The notes beneath the pieces are model-generated. The model saw only the letters and a program-made list of their open reading frames with translations. It had not been told where the DNA came from and searched no databases. Position numbers and translations under genes: made by a program. From Ailanthus altissimus (taxonomy: Eukaryota > Streptophyta > Magnoliopsida > Sapindales > Simaroubaceae), in the NCBI GenBank assembly GCA_946807835.1, contig OX327693.1, positions 11,053,501 to 11,117,500 on the forward strand: a DNA stretch of 64,000 nt, in the 5' to 3' direction. Below are positions 23,739 through 34,544 of the stretch, piece by piece; the first letter of the stretch is position 1; every line of letters begins with the position of its first letter.

Positions 23739-25367
23739 ATGAATAGATGTTAGATTTGGGTGCAAATATACATGTTTGTTTTGATTGAATTTATTTTAAA
23801 AATTATCAGTACTCAAGTAGAGCAAGTGTGACTTTAGGCAATAATTCTACTGCACAAGTACTTGGTGTTAGAGATATTGAATTGAAAATGACCTTCGAAA
23901 ATATTTTGACTCTCAAGGATACGAGGCATGTATCTGAAGTAGGAAAAAATCTTATTAGTGGTTCTTCTTTAATCCAACAAAGGTACAAAATATGTTAGAG
24001 GTTAATAGAGTGGTGATTTCCAAAAACAATGTATTTGTGGGTAAAGGATCTATTTGTGATGGTTTGTTTAAGTTGAATATTATTTCAAGTTTTAATAAAA
24101 CTTCTGAAGTTCTTAATATTGAAACTATTAATTTGTGGCATAAGAGATTTGGTTATGTAAATTTAAAGAAGATAAAAAGAATGATGGATCTTAGTTTAGT
24201 ACCTAAGATACAAATTGATTTTAAACATAAGTGTGAAATTTATGTGCAAGTCAAACAACCTAGAAAGTCTTTTAAGTCCATAGAAAGGAATACTCAAGTT
24301 TTAGAACTTATACATAATGATAGTTGTGATTCCAATAGAACACCCACTAGAGGTGGTAATAAATATTTTATAACTTTCATTGATGATTGTTCAAAATATT
24401 ATTATGTATATTTGATTAAGATAAAAAAAATGAGGTTTTTGATAAATTCAAAGTGTATAAGAATGAGGTAGAAAATCAATTAGAGAAAATGAATAAGAAA
24501 CTTAGATATAACAGAGGAAAGGAATATACACTTAGTGCTTTTAATATTTTTTGTGAAGAAAATGGAATTATATATGAGATAATCCCTCTATATTCACCAT
24601 AACCCAATGATGTTGCTGAAAGAAAAATAGAATTTTAATAGATATGGTGAATTCATTATTGTTAAGTTCTGGTTTACCCAAGAATTTTTTGAGGAAAACA
24701 ATTCTATTTGCATATTTTATTCTAAATAAGGTAACAATAAAAGATCAAGAAAAGACTCCTTATGAAGTTTGAAAGGATAGAACTCTTAATCTTAATATTC
24801 TTAAAGTGTAGGGATGTCTAGTAAAAGTTGGCATTCCTAATCCCAAGAGAAAGAAGATAAACCTCTAAAACTATAAATACTATTTTCATAGGCTATGCTC
24901 AAAATAGTAATGCTAATAGATACTTAGTTATAAATTCTAAAGTTAGTGTAATTTTCAATAATTTAATAATAGAATCTATAGAAGTAACTTTCTTTGAAGA
25001 TATTTTTCCTTTCAAAAACAAAGTCAAGAAGCCTATAAGTTATAATCAAACTTCAACTAGTGATCAACCATCTAATAGTATGCTATTGATGAATCACAAG
25101 TTAAACATAGGAGAAGTAAAGTAAAAGAACTAAAGTAGCTAAGAATTTTGGAGAAGAGTTTTATATTTTTCTAGTAAAAGGAGATCCTATGTCTTACAAA
25201 GAAGCTATGGAATCTATAAATGCACATTTTTTAAAGGAAGCCATTAATAATGAGTTTGATTCTATTGTTAAAAAAAAAATACTTAGGTTTTAATGGATTT
25301 TCCTCTTGGAAACAAGGCAATAAATTGCAAGTTGATATTTAGGAAAAAGATTAAACCTATTGGTACT
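23739..25367 (+). pseudogene. copia protease and integrase remains
   Basis: A degraded protease site (MLDLGANIHVCFD) lies near 23747-23788. The open piece 23992-24471 contains LWHKRFGYVNLKKIKRMM, the GAG-pre-integrase His block, and later NKYFITFIDDCSKYYYVYLI, the integrase core. Integrase text continues out of frame to about 24960. The start of reverse transcriptase (about 25190-25367) is then cut by the solo LTR. Confidence 0.75.
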
Positions 25368-25572
25368 TGATAAGGCGTAATTGTATAAACTATTTTGTCT
25401 TCCTAACTTGATATTTGTTCAATTTATCTCAATAATTGGGCTATTTATGCATATTAATATTGTTTTATAGGTTGAAGCATTATCGGAGCAAAAATACCGG
25501 AAAACGGACGCAAATGGGAGCATTAGAGATAAAAATACAAATGGAGGCACTGTTGCTACAGTACCACTGTTT

Positions 25573-25627
25573 GCTACAGTGCAGCGCCGCGGCGCCAATT
25601 GCAGAAAGTGAGCGCCGCGGCGCTGAA
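25573..25627. repeat. Paired GC-rich palindromes in the LTR U3
   Basis: The 12-bp palindrome GCGCCGCGGCGC occurs twice, separated by about 25 bp, upstream of the TATA-like box. Direct CTACAGT repeats precede it. It stands out sharply from the AT-rich surroundings and could be a protein-binding or methylation target. Confidence 0.8.
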
Positions 25628-25999
25628 TTCTGGGCACTCCTTAAGGGCATTTTTGTCCTCTTTTTGCAACCCTACCTATATAAACACCCATTGTTTAGCC
25701 AAAGCAAAAAAAAGGGGAGGAGAGGCACGAAATTGAAAGGAGGAGAAGGCTTGAGCTCGAATTGAAGGAGAAGAAATGAAGTCTCCAAGGTTTCATGTGC
25801 ATCATTGAAGACAATTGAAGAATTGAAACCTTGGAGACATCCCAAATTCGGTTTTCCCTTTCCTTTTCTTTGTTTTTATCCTTTGTTGTCATTTCAATTA
25901 TGAATATTAGTTTTAATGAGATGTATCTATGGATGGTTGGATAATTATAGTTATGGTTGGATTTTCATGTGATTAAACTTGATTCCAAGAATTGATGTA

Positions 26000-27330
26000 G
26001 TTTTATTAATATTATGTTTGGATGATTTAGTATAAATTCGTGTAATTCATTTATGTTTCTTTATGCTTAATGCTTCCAATTGATTGATAAATGAATTGGT
26101 TGTTGTGAATATATGGATTTATGCTTGAAAGAGATTGATCCATTTATAGGATTTGGGAGAAACATAGCTTTAGGTTGCTATTGAGTTGAAAGGCCAATAA
26201 CACCTAAGTAATCTTCATGATCTTCCTTAGGATTTGCATGAGGTGCACTCCAAGTGTTTGATTAAATGCGTGACAGGCACAAACTCTTTGGGTATGCTAT
26301 TATGCCTAGGGTTACATGTGGTGCTCTCCGTTTTAAAGTGTTTGATAAGCGTGACAGGCCAAACTCTTTAGGGTGTGTCATTATGTCTAGAATTTCATTT
26401 GATGAAGTGACAGTGATAATGAAATTAATCCTTGGAGTAGTCATTTAAGGGTAGCTTAATGCGTGTATATATAACAGGTTAGATAGACATATCAACTTGA
26501 CTATGTATGCATAGTATCTCATTCGAACTCGAAAGATGGAATGAGATTAGTCTTAAGCCCTTGATTAATGAATTGAACAAATTTGCTAAAGAAGAAGAAC
26601 ATAGGAAGAATAGAATGAAATCAATGTTTAGGATCCCATTTGTATAGAATTCGCCATATCGCAAGATTATCATTTTGTTGTAGATTGTAGGTTCTAGGCC
26701 TTAATAGAACTTTATTGAACTTTATGTGTTGAAGTTGCTATGTGATTAATAGTTATCTTGTGTTATTCGTTTATGCTTTTTATGCGCTTCATGCTTCTAA
26801 TTGCATTGAAAAATGGATTGGATAAATTAAACATTTGGGTTATGTGCTTGACAAAGTTTAATCCATATGTCGATCTTAAAAAGCATAGCTTTGAGTTTGT
26901 TAAGTTGAGAGACTAATGAACTTAGGTAATCATCATGATCTTCCTTAGGATTTGTATGAGGTGCATTCCAAGTGTTTGATTAAATGCGTGACAGGCGCAA
27001 ACTCTTTGGGGTGTGCTATTATGCCTAGGGTTACATGTAGTGCTCTCCGTTTTAAAGTGTTTGATAAGCGTGACAGGCCAAACTCTTTAGGGTGTGTCAT
27101 TATGTCTAGAATTTCATTTGATGAAGTGACAGTGATAATGAAATTAATCCTTGGGGTAGTCATTTATGGGTTGCGTAATGCATGTCTATGTAAACAAGTT
27201 AGATAGACATATCAACTTGAATATATATGCATAGTATCTCATTCGCACTCGAAAGATGGAATGAGATTAATCATACACCCTGGATTAATGAATGCATAAA
27301 TTGGTTGTTGATTACTAATGACAAAGACCA
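26000..27330. repeat. Tandem duplication of about 700 bp inside the solo LTR
   Basis: CATGATCTTCCTTAGGATTT and about 450 bp after it recur with an offset of about 718 bp (near 26216 and 26934). Looser similarity extends into the preceding 200 bp. Each copy also holds two sub-copies of a roughly 80-bp unit around GTGACAGGC...CAAACTCTTT. The near-identical short open frames on both strands at 26262-26448 and 26945-27206 come from this. Confidence 0.9.
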
Positions 27331-27609
27331 TAGGAACAATATAGAGAAATCAAGTCTCTAGAGCCCCATTGCCATAGATATCTCTTTTCCTTTATTTATC
27401 TAGCTAATTAGATTTTAGTTGCTTTTAATTCAATAACTCACCCTGCCATTTAGATTAGCCTAAATAAAGTTAGGTTGCCAACATCGTAGTACTTAGCATT
27501 AATTTAGGACACAATCCTCGTGGGAACGATACTCTACACATCACTTTATTACTTGTTGCGATACGTGAACTTGCGTTAGTTTGTGTTATAGAAATCACAC
27601 AACAGTACT

Positions 27610-28880
27610 ATAGATAAGTATAAAGCGAGGCTAGTAGTTAAAGGTTTTACACAAAAAGAATGAATAGATTACTTTGACACATATTCACTTGTTACTAATA
27701 TTACAATAATTAGGATATTGATTGCCTTAGCATCAATTCATAATCTAATCATTTATCAAAAGGTATGTAAAGACTGCTTTTTGAATGAAATTTAGAGGAA
27801 AATATATATATGAAACAACTTGAAGGTTTTATAGTGAAGAATCAAGAATATAAAGTTTGCAAGTTAGTAAAATCTCTTTACAGTCTTAAGCAAGCTCTAA
27901 AGTAAAGACATAAGAAATTTGATAAAGTGATTTTAAATTATGGCTTTACGATAAATAAGTTTGACAAATGTGTATATTATAAAGAAAAAGATGAAGCCTG
28001 TATCATATTAAGTTTATATATAGATGATATTTTGATATTTGGATCAAATTTGGAGATAATAAATGATGTAAAAGCTTACTTTTCTAGGAATTTTAATATG
28101 AAAGATTTAAGAAAAGCTGATATGATTCTAAGCATGAGAATTAGAAAGACTTTCAGAAGGTGTTATATTGGATCAATAAAATTCCGTAGAGAAAATATTA
28201 AGAAAATTTGGATACTTTGATTGTAAATCTATCTCTGGACCTTATAACCCTAGTATAGAGTTGAAGAAAAATAAAGGAGAGCCTGTATCTCAATTGAGGT
28301 ATTCTCAAATGATAGGATTTTTGTTATATATAACCAACAATACTAGGCTTGATATATCATATAACATATGAAGACTTAATAGATATACTCATAATCCTAG
28401 CAATGAAAATTAGAATGCTTTGGAGAGAATTTTTTAATTTTTTAGAGGTTCCATTGACTATTCCTTATATTATCAAGGTTTTTCTTATGTGATAGAGGGA
28501 TATAATGATGTAAATTGGATAATTGATAACATAGATGTGTAAGTCTATAAGTAGTTATATATTTCTCTTAAAAAGAGCAACCATATCTTGGGGTTCTAAG
28601 AAACAAACATTAATTTCAAGAAACACTATGAACTTCAAACTTATAGCTCTTGATATAGCTTGTAAAAAAGTTGAATGGATTAAAAGTGTTATAATGAAAA
28701 TAATTATTATAGGTAGAAGTTTGTCTATAATTTTAATGCATTGTGCTTGTAAGGTTGTTATAGATTTAGTGAAGCAATCTCATACAAACAAACATATTAA
28801 AGTGAAGTGAAATATGTCTGTTAAAAGTCTTCTAAGTACTACTGTTATAACTTTAAAGTATGTTAAGTCTGAGTTAAACA
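27610..28880 (+). pseudogene. copia reverse transcriptase and RNase H remains
   Basis: Text resumes after the solo LTR with DKYKARLVVKGFTQKE. It runs through a degraded LYSLKQALK block to the open piece 27927-28220, which carries LSLYIDDILIFGSN, with YIDDI in place of the YVDDI catalytic motif. RNase H remains follow, including the open piece 28535-28810 (SWGSKKQTLISRNTMNFKLI). The left part is the sequence interrupted at 25367. Confidence 0.8.
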
Positions 28881-29521
28881 TAGCTAATTAGTTGACAAAA
28901 TGGCTTTTAAGGAAAGTCATCTTAGAATTATCGAAAGGGATAAGTTTAAGCTCGCAAAGAAGTCACCTAAGGAGGTGACTCAACATTTGTGATTGGAGAC
29001 CTCATCAAAAAGATTCAATAGGTAGGAACAATCTATATTGCGTGACTTTTATAGCACAATATTTACGAATATATCTTAGAGAATGTATACTTCTGCTCAT
29101 CCTTATGGTAAGAAGTGCTACCCTAATGAGTCTAAAGCAAGCATACTCTTACGAGGCATAGGTCACATATGCCCTTGGAAGACTCACCTAAATGAGAGTT
29201 GTCTAGAGATCGCGACCGTAAGAATTGGTTGTTCTCTAAAACTCTTATGAGAATTAAGATATGAGCATATAGTCATTAACAGTGCTAACCTGTAAAACCA
29301 AATATGCATCGCTATTATATGTATAGTAGTTGAAATTTGGTCAAAAAAATCAAATTCAAGACATAATTCACTTAGATTTCTCAAATAAAATCTATTTACA
29401 CTAAGTATAGGTTCAAACTCGAAATGCACCTATACTAATTGCATAATAGATTGTTGCAATGCATAAATAGTTGTATATAAGTTAATATACATAAAAGGTT
29501 TTCAAACTTTTTATGGGGGAT
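28881..29521 (+). other. 3' non-coding region of the copia element
   Basis: There is no long plus-strand frame. It ends in TTATGGGGGATTG, a polypurine tract directly before the 3' LTR. The minus-strand open frame at 29184-29429 has no recognisable motif. Confidence 0.55.
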
Positions 29522-30144
29522 TGTTGGAATTAAAAAAAAGATTTTAAAACCTTGTATTAAAATTTAAATTAATTGTGAGTTACAAAATTTAATGGATATT
29601 ATAAATTGTTAGAGTTACAATTTTAAAATTCAAATTTATGTCGATAAAAATTAATTTAAGAGTTATAAATTTTAAATATAAATTGCATAATTAATTTTGA
29701 GTCACATAATATTTAAAAATTGTAATAATGTTAAATAAATATTGATTGTAATTTCGATCTACACACATATGCATATGCAAAAGGGTCATTCCCTACTCTA
29801 AATCTACACACATATACATCATAAATTTATACTCTAAAATTTTATATACATCATTTCTTTACAATTTTGATATTGTAGACTTTATATTTTTTTTTAATAA
29901 TTATGCTCATTGAGAAGAATGGCTGAAAATATTTAAATTGTATCTTAAAGTTAAAAAAAATTGTAATTATTTATACGATCGGAGGTCTTTTTAACTTTAG
30001 GACAGTGCTGCATGCATACTTCTTCATTACACAGAACAAATTTATTTTCTTGTTTTAGTTTTATTATTTTTTTAATTTCCAATACTATATAATTTAATAA
30101 TATTTCTAAAAATAATATATAATATATGCGGGTATATTTTTACA
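29522..30144 (+). repeat. 3' LTR of the copia element
   Basis: It starts TGTTGGAATT after the polypurine tract and ends TTTTTACA. Compared with the 5' LTR it has a roughly 60-bp AT-rich insertion near 29830-29890 and many substitutions. Confidence 0.8.
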
Positions 30145-30149
30145 GTAAC

Positions 30150-30817
30150 GCCATTGTCTAACAATAGTGCTCTACAGCTTAATCGTTGCTATCATCGAAT
30201 TTTTCAGTTAGTGATCTATTTGATGATGGCGATGGTTTGCTATAATGGGTTGCATTTTAATAATATTGTTATAAGGTTGCTATTGCCAAAGGCCTAATCT
30301 TTTGCCTCTCTATTGCTCAAATGTTGAAATTGACTTAAGTAATGCACAGATGTTTAAATTTAAAGTCTAAAAGTGTTCATGGTTGACCAAACCGATGATG
30401 GATTTTCGATGGGGGAGGCGCTAGCTTCTGGTGGCAACGAAAGTAATAGTAAATATTTTAAATAATTAACATATTTTATAACTTAATTTAATACTAAATA
30501 CATAATTTAGTAATTAATACTAATAATCACTTTAATTAGTAATTTATTAAAATAACTATTACATGTTATAATACAAAATAAATCAATTATAATAAATGTT
30601 AAATATTTTATTTTAATACATCTTAATCTTCATTTTTTTATTAAATAAATATAATATATATTAAATGTAAGAAAATAATAAGTTTATTTGAATTTATTCT
30701 TTTTAATTTGATTATATCAAATGAAGGAATATGATTGTCCCATGTGTCATCAGCTATTAACGTTTAAATATTATTATCAGATTCTATGATTCAAATAGAA
30801 AGAGAAGAAATCATTTA
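30150..30817. other. Unclassified AT-rich interval
   Basis: No gene or terminal repeat was seen. It ends in TCATTTA (30811-30817), the left copy of the direct repeat that flanks the next element. Confidence 0.4.
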
Positions 30818-30965
30818 TGGATAATTATTAAGAATATTTTTGAGATAAGACTTAATTACATAAATATTTATAAATTTTAAATTTTATTATTAATATTTAT
30901 AAATTTAAAAAATTATTATTAATACTCTTTTATTAGAAAAATTTTCGTTTAAACTAATAAATTTC
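30818..30965 (+). repeat. Left terminal inverted repeat
   Basis: It pairs with the reverse complement of 34393-34537, at roughly 75-80 percent by eye. Weaker pairing may continue inward to about 31060. Confidence 0.75.
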
Positions 30966-31159
30966 TTGTCAGTACAGTTAAAATGATTAAATTGCCCATA
31001 GTAATAATTTTAATTTAACAATTATATCCTTTTGCCGTGATAATTTTTTTTATTTAAATCATTACTAATTCATTGCAAATTCACATGCCCCATTATCAAA
31101 CCCAGTAAATTGTCATAAAAATTGAATCTTTTCACTTAAAAAAAATTCATCAATAACTA

Positions 31160-31180
31160 CATATATATATATATATATAT
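31160..31180. repeat. (AT)n microsatellite
   Basis: About ten AT units lie inside the TIR element. Confidence 0.9.
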
Positions 31181-31498
31181 GCCACGCGAAAAATTGCAAC
31201 AAAGAATTCACGCAACAAAAAATTGTTTGTGGCCATTCACTTAACTAGTTCTTGACATGCACTTAACCAAAAAATCACAAACCCAGAAATTCAAAATTGT
31301 TTGGATAAAATGATCATAGCCAACCAAAATAAAGAATAAATCAGCTTAAAACTCACTTTCCCTCCACCGTCATTTTATCGACCCCAATTCAATTATAAAA
31401 AATAAATGACCAGTCGTCATTTTATTCATCTATCAACCCCAGCAAAATAAAGAATAAATTAATTAAAACTCAAAATATTCATGCCACCATCTCAATTT

Positions 31499-31642
31499 CT
31501 AGGCTATCTCATCGTCTTCTTTCGTCTCCTCTACCTTCTTCTCCGTCACTTTGCATAGCTCGAGCGCCACCTCAGCGATCGAGTGGTACTTCTGCATCTG
31601 CAGCACCGATATCGTGTTCGCCTTCGCCTCCACCACCGTCAT
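31499..31642 (-). CDS. Small GC-rich open frame inside the TIR element, possible captured gene fragment
   Basis: On the minus strand an ATG at 31642 opens 47 codons ending in TAG at 31499. The product begins MTVVEAKANTISVLQMQKYH, is rich in Glu, Lys and Val, and ends acidic (KEDDEIA). Nearly every codon in its first two thirds ends in G or C, in a region that is otherwise strongly AT-rich. This is the codon look of host exon DNA, not of the element around it. I do not recognise the family. It may be the last exon of a captured gene, with the true upstream exon missing, or a chance frame. No promoter or splice site could be established. Confidence 0.4.
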   Translation of the reverse strand: MTVVEAKANTISVLQMQKYHSIAEVALELCKVTEKKVEETKEDDEIA

Positions 31643-33386
31643 TTTACAGGTTTATTATCATCATTTTCAAGTAGCAAGTGGCGAAATCGATTGTTAGCAA
31701 TATCTTTGATAATATTCCATTTTAATGGAAACTGCCCACTTCACCTATCTTGCTGCCAGTAATCAACATTCTTCTCAAAATCCACAGATCCTACCATTTC
31801 AGCTACTCATAAAACTGTCCGCTAGCATTGACTGAAAACGGTAGGAAGATTGGACAATCACCATTTATCTCCTTTGCTTCATGATAAGCAATAACTAATT
31901 TTTTTTTTTTTTATTTCAATGAGGGAATTCAAAATCAAAATCAATTTAGTTAATCCAATGGAAGGGTAGCGTGTTGTCGATGTGGAAAATTTTAGGTGGC
32001 TAGGATGGTTTGAAATATGGGTGTAACGAAATTTGGGTGAAATTTAGGCTAAATTTGTGTTGAAAAATAGCGTTTAAGTGGCGTTCTAATATTATATGAA
32101 TATTAATAGTTAATATTTATACAATAAATATTTTAAATAAAATTATTAATATTTAATAATATATATGATAAGATGTTTGTAACATTTTAAATATTGTATG
32201 ATCTGAAAGAGTTTAGATTTAATCTAAAAGAATTTATATCAAGACTAAGAGTTAGCAACGCTAAGAGTTAAAATTACTAAGAGTTACCAAATTATAAAAA
32301 GTCAGAAAAATCTAAAGAGTTAGAGTTTTATTTGAAATTAAACAAATACCTGAGAATGTATTAATAATAATACAGTTGTAAGAAGTTGCAAATAGTGCTA
32401 GAAAATGTTATTGTGCAAATATGTTCTCAAATTTTATGTTCCTAATCTATCTTTATCGATGCGGGTCTATTAGTGGAGATCTTATCAAATATAGATTAAT
32501 ATATGCCTATATCTAGATAGTCAAGATGGTTAATCTTAACAGACCATGAACTTAATAGAAGCTCGTATAGGCACATGGGTATTCAGTGAGGACTGATACT
32601 GAACAGACTCAATGAGAACCTCTAACAGACATCCCATAAAGACATTAATAGAGAGTCTTCTAGAGTTAAATAGTATTGATGGTCTTTTGACCTAAGCACC
32701 ACGGTAAACTTATAAGTAATCCATCATACTTAGGTTCACATATGTCAGAGACCTTTCATGGTCTGACCACTGGGTGTCGTTAGGTATGGTTCTATGCTTA
32801 TGAAATCTAGTGTGTGTAGATGTGAAATCTTTCAACTTATATAGGTGAGTTGTATATCATGATGCTTCAAGATTATAATTTCAAAAAGTCTTATGGCCAT
32901 AAGTAATCAACCCAGAAAATAGTTTCTCATAGGATAAATAATATTGCAAAAGTGTTTGCGAATATTATTTATTTGAATACGAATCTGGAGATAAGTTTAT
33001 GATTGAGCTTATAAAAACTTGATGGTAATTATCTATATCTCTGTTATTCTAGGATATAAATGACAGATGAATTATATAAATATATATTAACCTTAACTTG
33101 TATGGTTCAACGCGCCGTATTGTTATTTTTATAATGTGTGTGTGGGGCATCGTTCATAGATTTACGAAAGATTTTTGTAAGACAAACGAGTGTGAACCTA
33201 GAGAGTCTCACATTATAAAGTGTACTCTTAAATATTGGGGTAGTATACCAGATTGAATGTTTCAATCTAAAAAGTTATCGGAAAGCAATAATTATTTTAG
33301 GGTCTCTCAAAAAGTTGACCGAATTTAAATGTTAGGCTCAGAATATTAACAAGCGGCAAGTCGGACTTGCCACTTCATCTTCTAAT
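31643..33386. other. Interior of the TIR element without recognisable code
   Basis: The stretch from about 32180 to 33320 is less AT-rich than the flanks and resembles the non-coding body of a large retrotransposon derivative. It has no open frame above 60 codons and no motif that I can name. Confidence 0.35.
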
Positions 33387-33440
33387 TTATTGCCACATGT
33401 TATGCCATTAACTTGTAATGGCATGACACATGGCAAATAA
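33387..33440. repeat. Imperfect hairpin, arms about 24 bp
   Basis: The left arm at 33387-33410 (ending TATGCCATTA) pairs with 33416-33440 (starting TAATGGCATG) across the loop ACTTG. There are three or four mismatches or bulges. Related TGCCA and GCATG words recur over the next 400 bp. Confidence 0.75.
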
Positions 33441-33884
33441 GTGGCAATTCATTGCCATCCACTAATAAGTAAATTCGGCCAAAGCATGAAAGCTTTGTCA
33501 TGCTTTAACAAATTGATTTGTCATACTTTTCAATTAAGTATGAGGTGGCAAATAAATGAATGAAATATGAAGTAATGTCATGCCTCAATTTATTCAACCA
33601 TAGAGTTAAGCCTTGTCATGCTTAAATGTAAGCATATGCTAACTATGTCTCATTTACCATTTGAAAGTAAGAGCTTTTTTTGTTAGCATGAGCTATTATT
33701 TTAATGGCTATTAAATAATCAATTAAGCCACTCATTTAACTTATATTCAGCCACCAAGCACACACCATGCCACTAAACTTTTCACAAGTATGTGGTGTAC
33801 AAATTCAAGCCTTGTCATACTTGAATTATACTGGCCATTAATTGGGATTTGGTTGGCTAAAATGGTGGCGGAAATTGCTATAAA

Positions 33885-34089
33885 TATGGGCCAACTTCAT
33901 TTGTTCAGAATCAAGTCAAGTGAAGTTATATAGATACTCAAGTAAACATTAATAGTTAGTGTATTGGCCGAGTAATACTGAAAGGAATATGGGCCAACTT
34001 CATTTGTTCAAAATCAAGTCAAGTGAAGTTATATGAATACTCAAATAAACATTAATAGTTAGTGTATTGGCCAAGTAATACCGAAAAAA
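33885..34089. repeat. Tandem duplication, two units of about 103 bp
   Basis: GGGCCAACTTCATTTGTTCA recurs at 33888 and 33991, with most of the following 80 bp conserved. The first unit follows CTATAAATA, a TATA-like box, so it may be an LTR promoter region within a retroelement relic. Confidence 0.85.
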
Positions 34090-34392
34090 AGAGTTGCTTC
34101 AAGCAATAAGTTTCTGCTAAGAAAGGAAGCTATTATTCTAGCTCAAGGAATTCTACCACGTCCTCAACTAGAATTGCTTAAAGCATGCTTTAATGGTGAT
34201 ATCTCTTTATCTCATTAATGTAATAAAATATGTATTTTATATTCTGTTGCATACATTTTACAAGTGAGATGCGAAAAATTAAAATTAAAATATACACATT
34301 CACTCCACACACAGTACACTTACAAATTGGGTGTAATTTAGAAGGAATTTTATTTTTAAAATTAATATTGATAAATAATTTTATTACCCTTA

Positions 34393-34537
34393 TTCCATTA
34401 ACATAAACGAAAGATTCCCTAATGGAAGAGCAATAGTGACAAAATTTTAAACCTATGGATATTGTTAATGGAATCTAAAACACATGGATATTTCTATAAT
34501 TAGACCTTATCTCAAAGGTATTCATGATAATAACCCA
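34393..34537 (-). repeat. Right terminal inverted repeat
   Basis: It is the reverse-complement partner of 30818-30965. It is followed by TCATTTA at 34538-34544. Confidence 0.75.
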
Positions 34538-34544
34538 TCATTTA

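Larger units (their letters stand above)
25368..27604 (+). mobile_element. Solo gypsy LTR of 2.2 kb with perfect GTACT duplication
   Basis: The insert begins TGATAAGGCG and ends CACACAACA. GTACT flanks it at 25363-25367 and 27605-27609. Removing it and one TSD rejoins copia reverse transcriptase text across the site. It has LTR hallmarks: TG...CA ends, a GC-rich U3, a TATA-like CTATATAAACACC at about 25674, and a gypsy-like end (GGGAACGATACTC). No internal domain is present. Small open frames at 25419-25892 and 26262-27206 are repeat-borne and lack domains. Confidence 0.85.
21460..30144 (+). mobile_element. Decayed Ty1/copia element with diverged LTRs
   Basis: LTRs at 21460-22018 and 29522-30144 enclose gag, protease, integrase, reverse transcriptase and RNase H in copia order. 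Near-matching 5-mers CTAAC (21455-21459) and GTAAC (30145-30149) flank it, a TSD with one change. A 2,237-bp solo LTR (25368-27604) is inserted in pol, so the original element was about 6.4 kb. Stops and frameshifts are frequent and the LTRs have diverged with indels, which indicates an old insertion. Confidence 0.85.
30818..34537. mobile_element. Non-autonomous DNA transposon with long terminal inverted repeats (MULE-like)
   Basis: The left end (TGGATAATTATTAAG...) matches the reverse complement of the right end (TGGGTTATTATCATG...) over at least 140 bp. Conserved cores include TTTGAGATAAG and TTTTCGTTTA / CTTTCGTTTA. TCATTTA flanks both sides (30811-30817 and 34538-34544). Long TIRs point to the Mutator superfamily, whose TSDs are usually 8-11 bp. 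Here only 7 bp match, so the assignment is tentative. No transposase text was found in about 3.4 kb of interior. The interior carries a small GC-rich open frame on the minus strand and internal repeats. Confidence 0.7.

Noticed and set aside
25419..27206. Several overlapping open frames on both strands
   Set aside because: They lie inside a solo LTR and its internal duplication. They are mirrored between repeat copies and lack domains.
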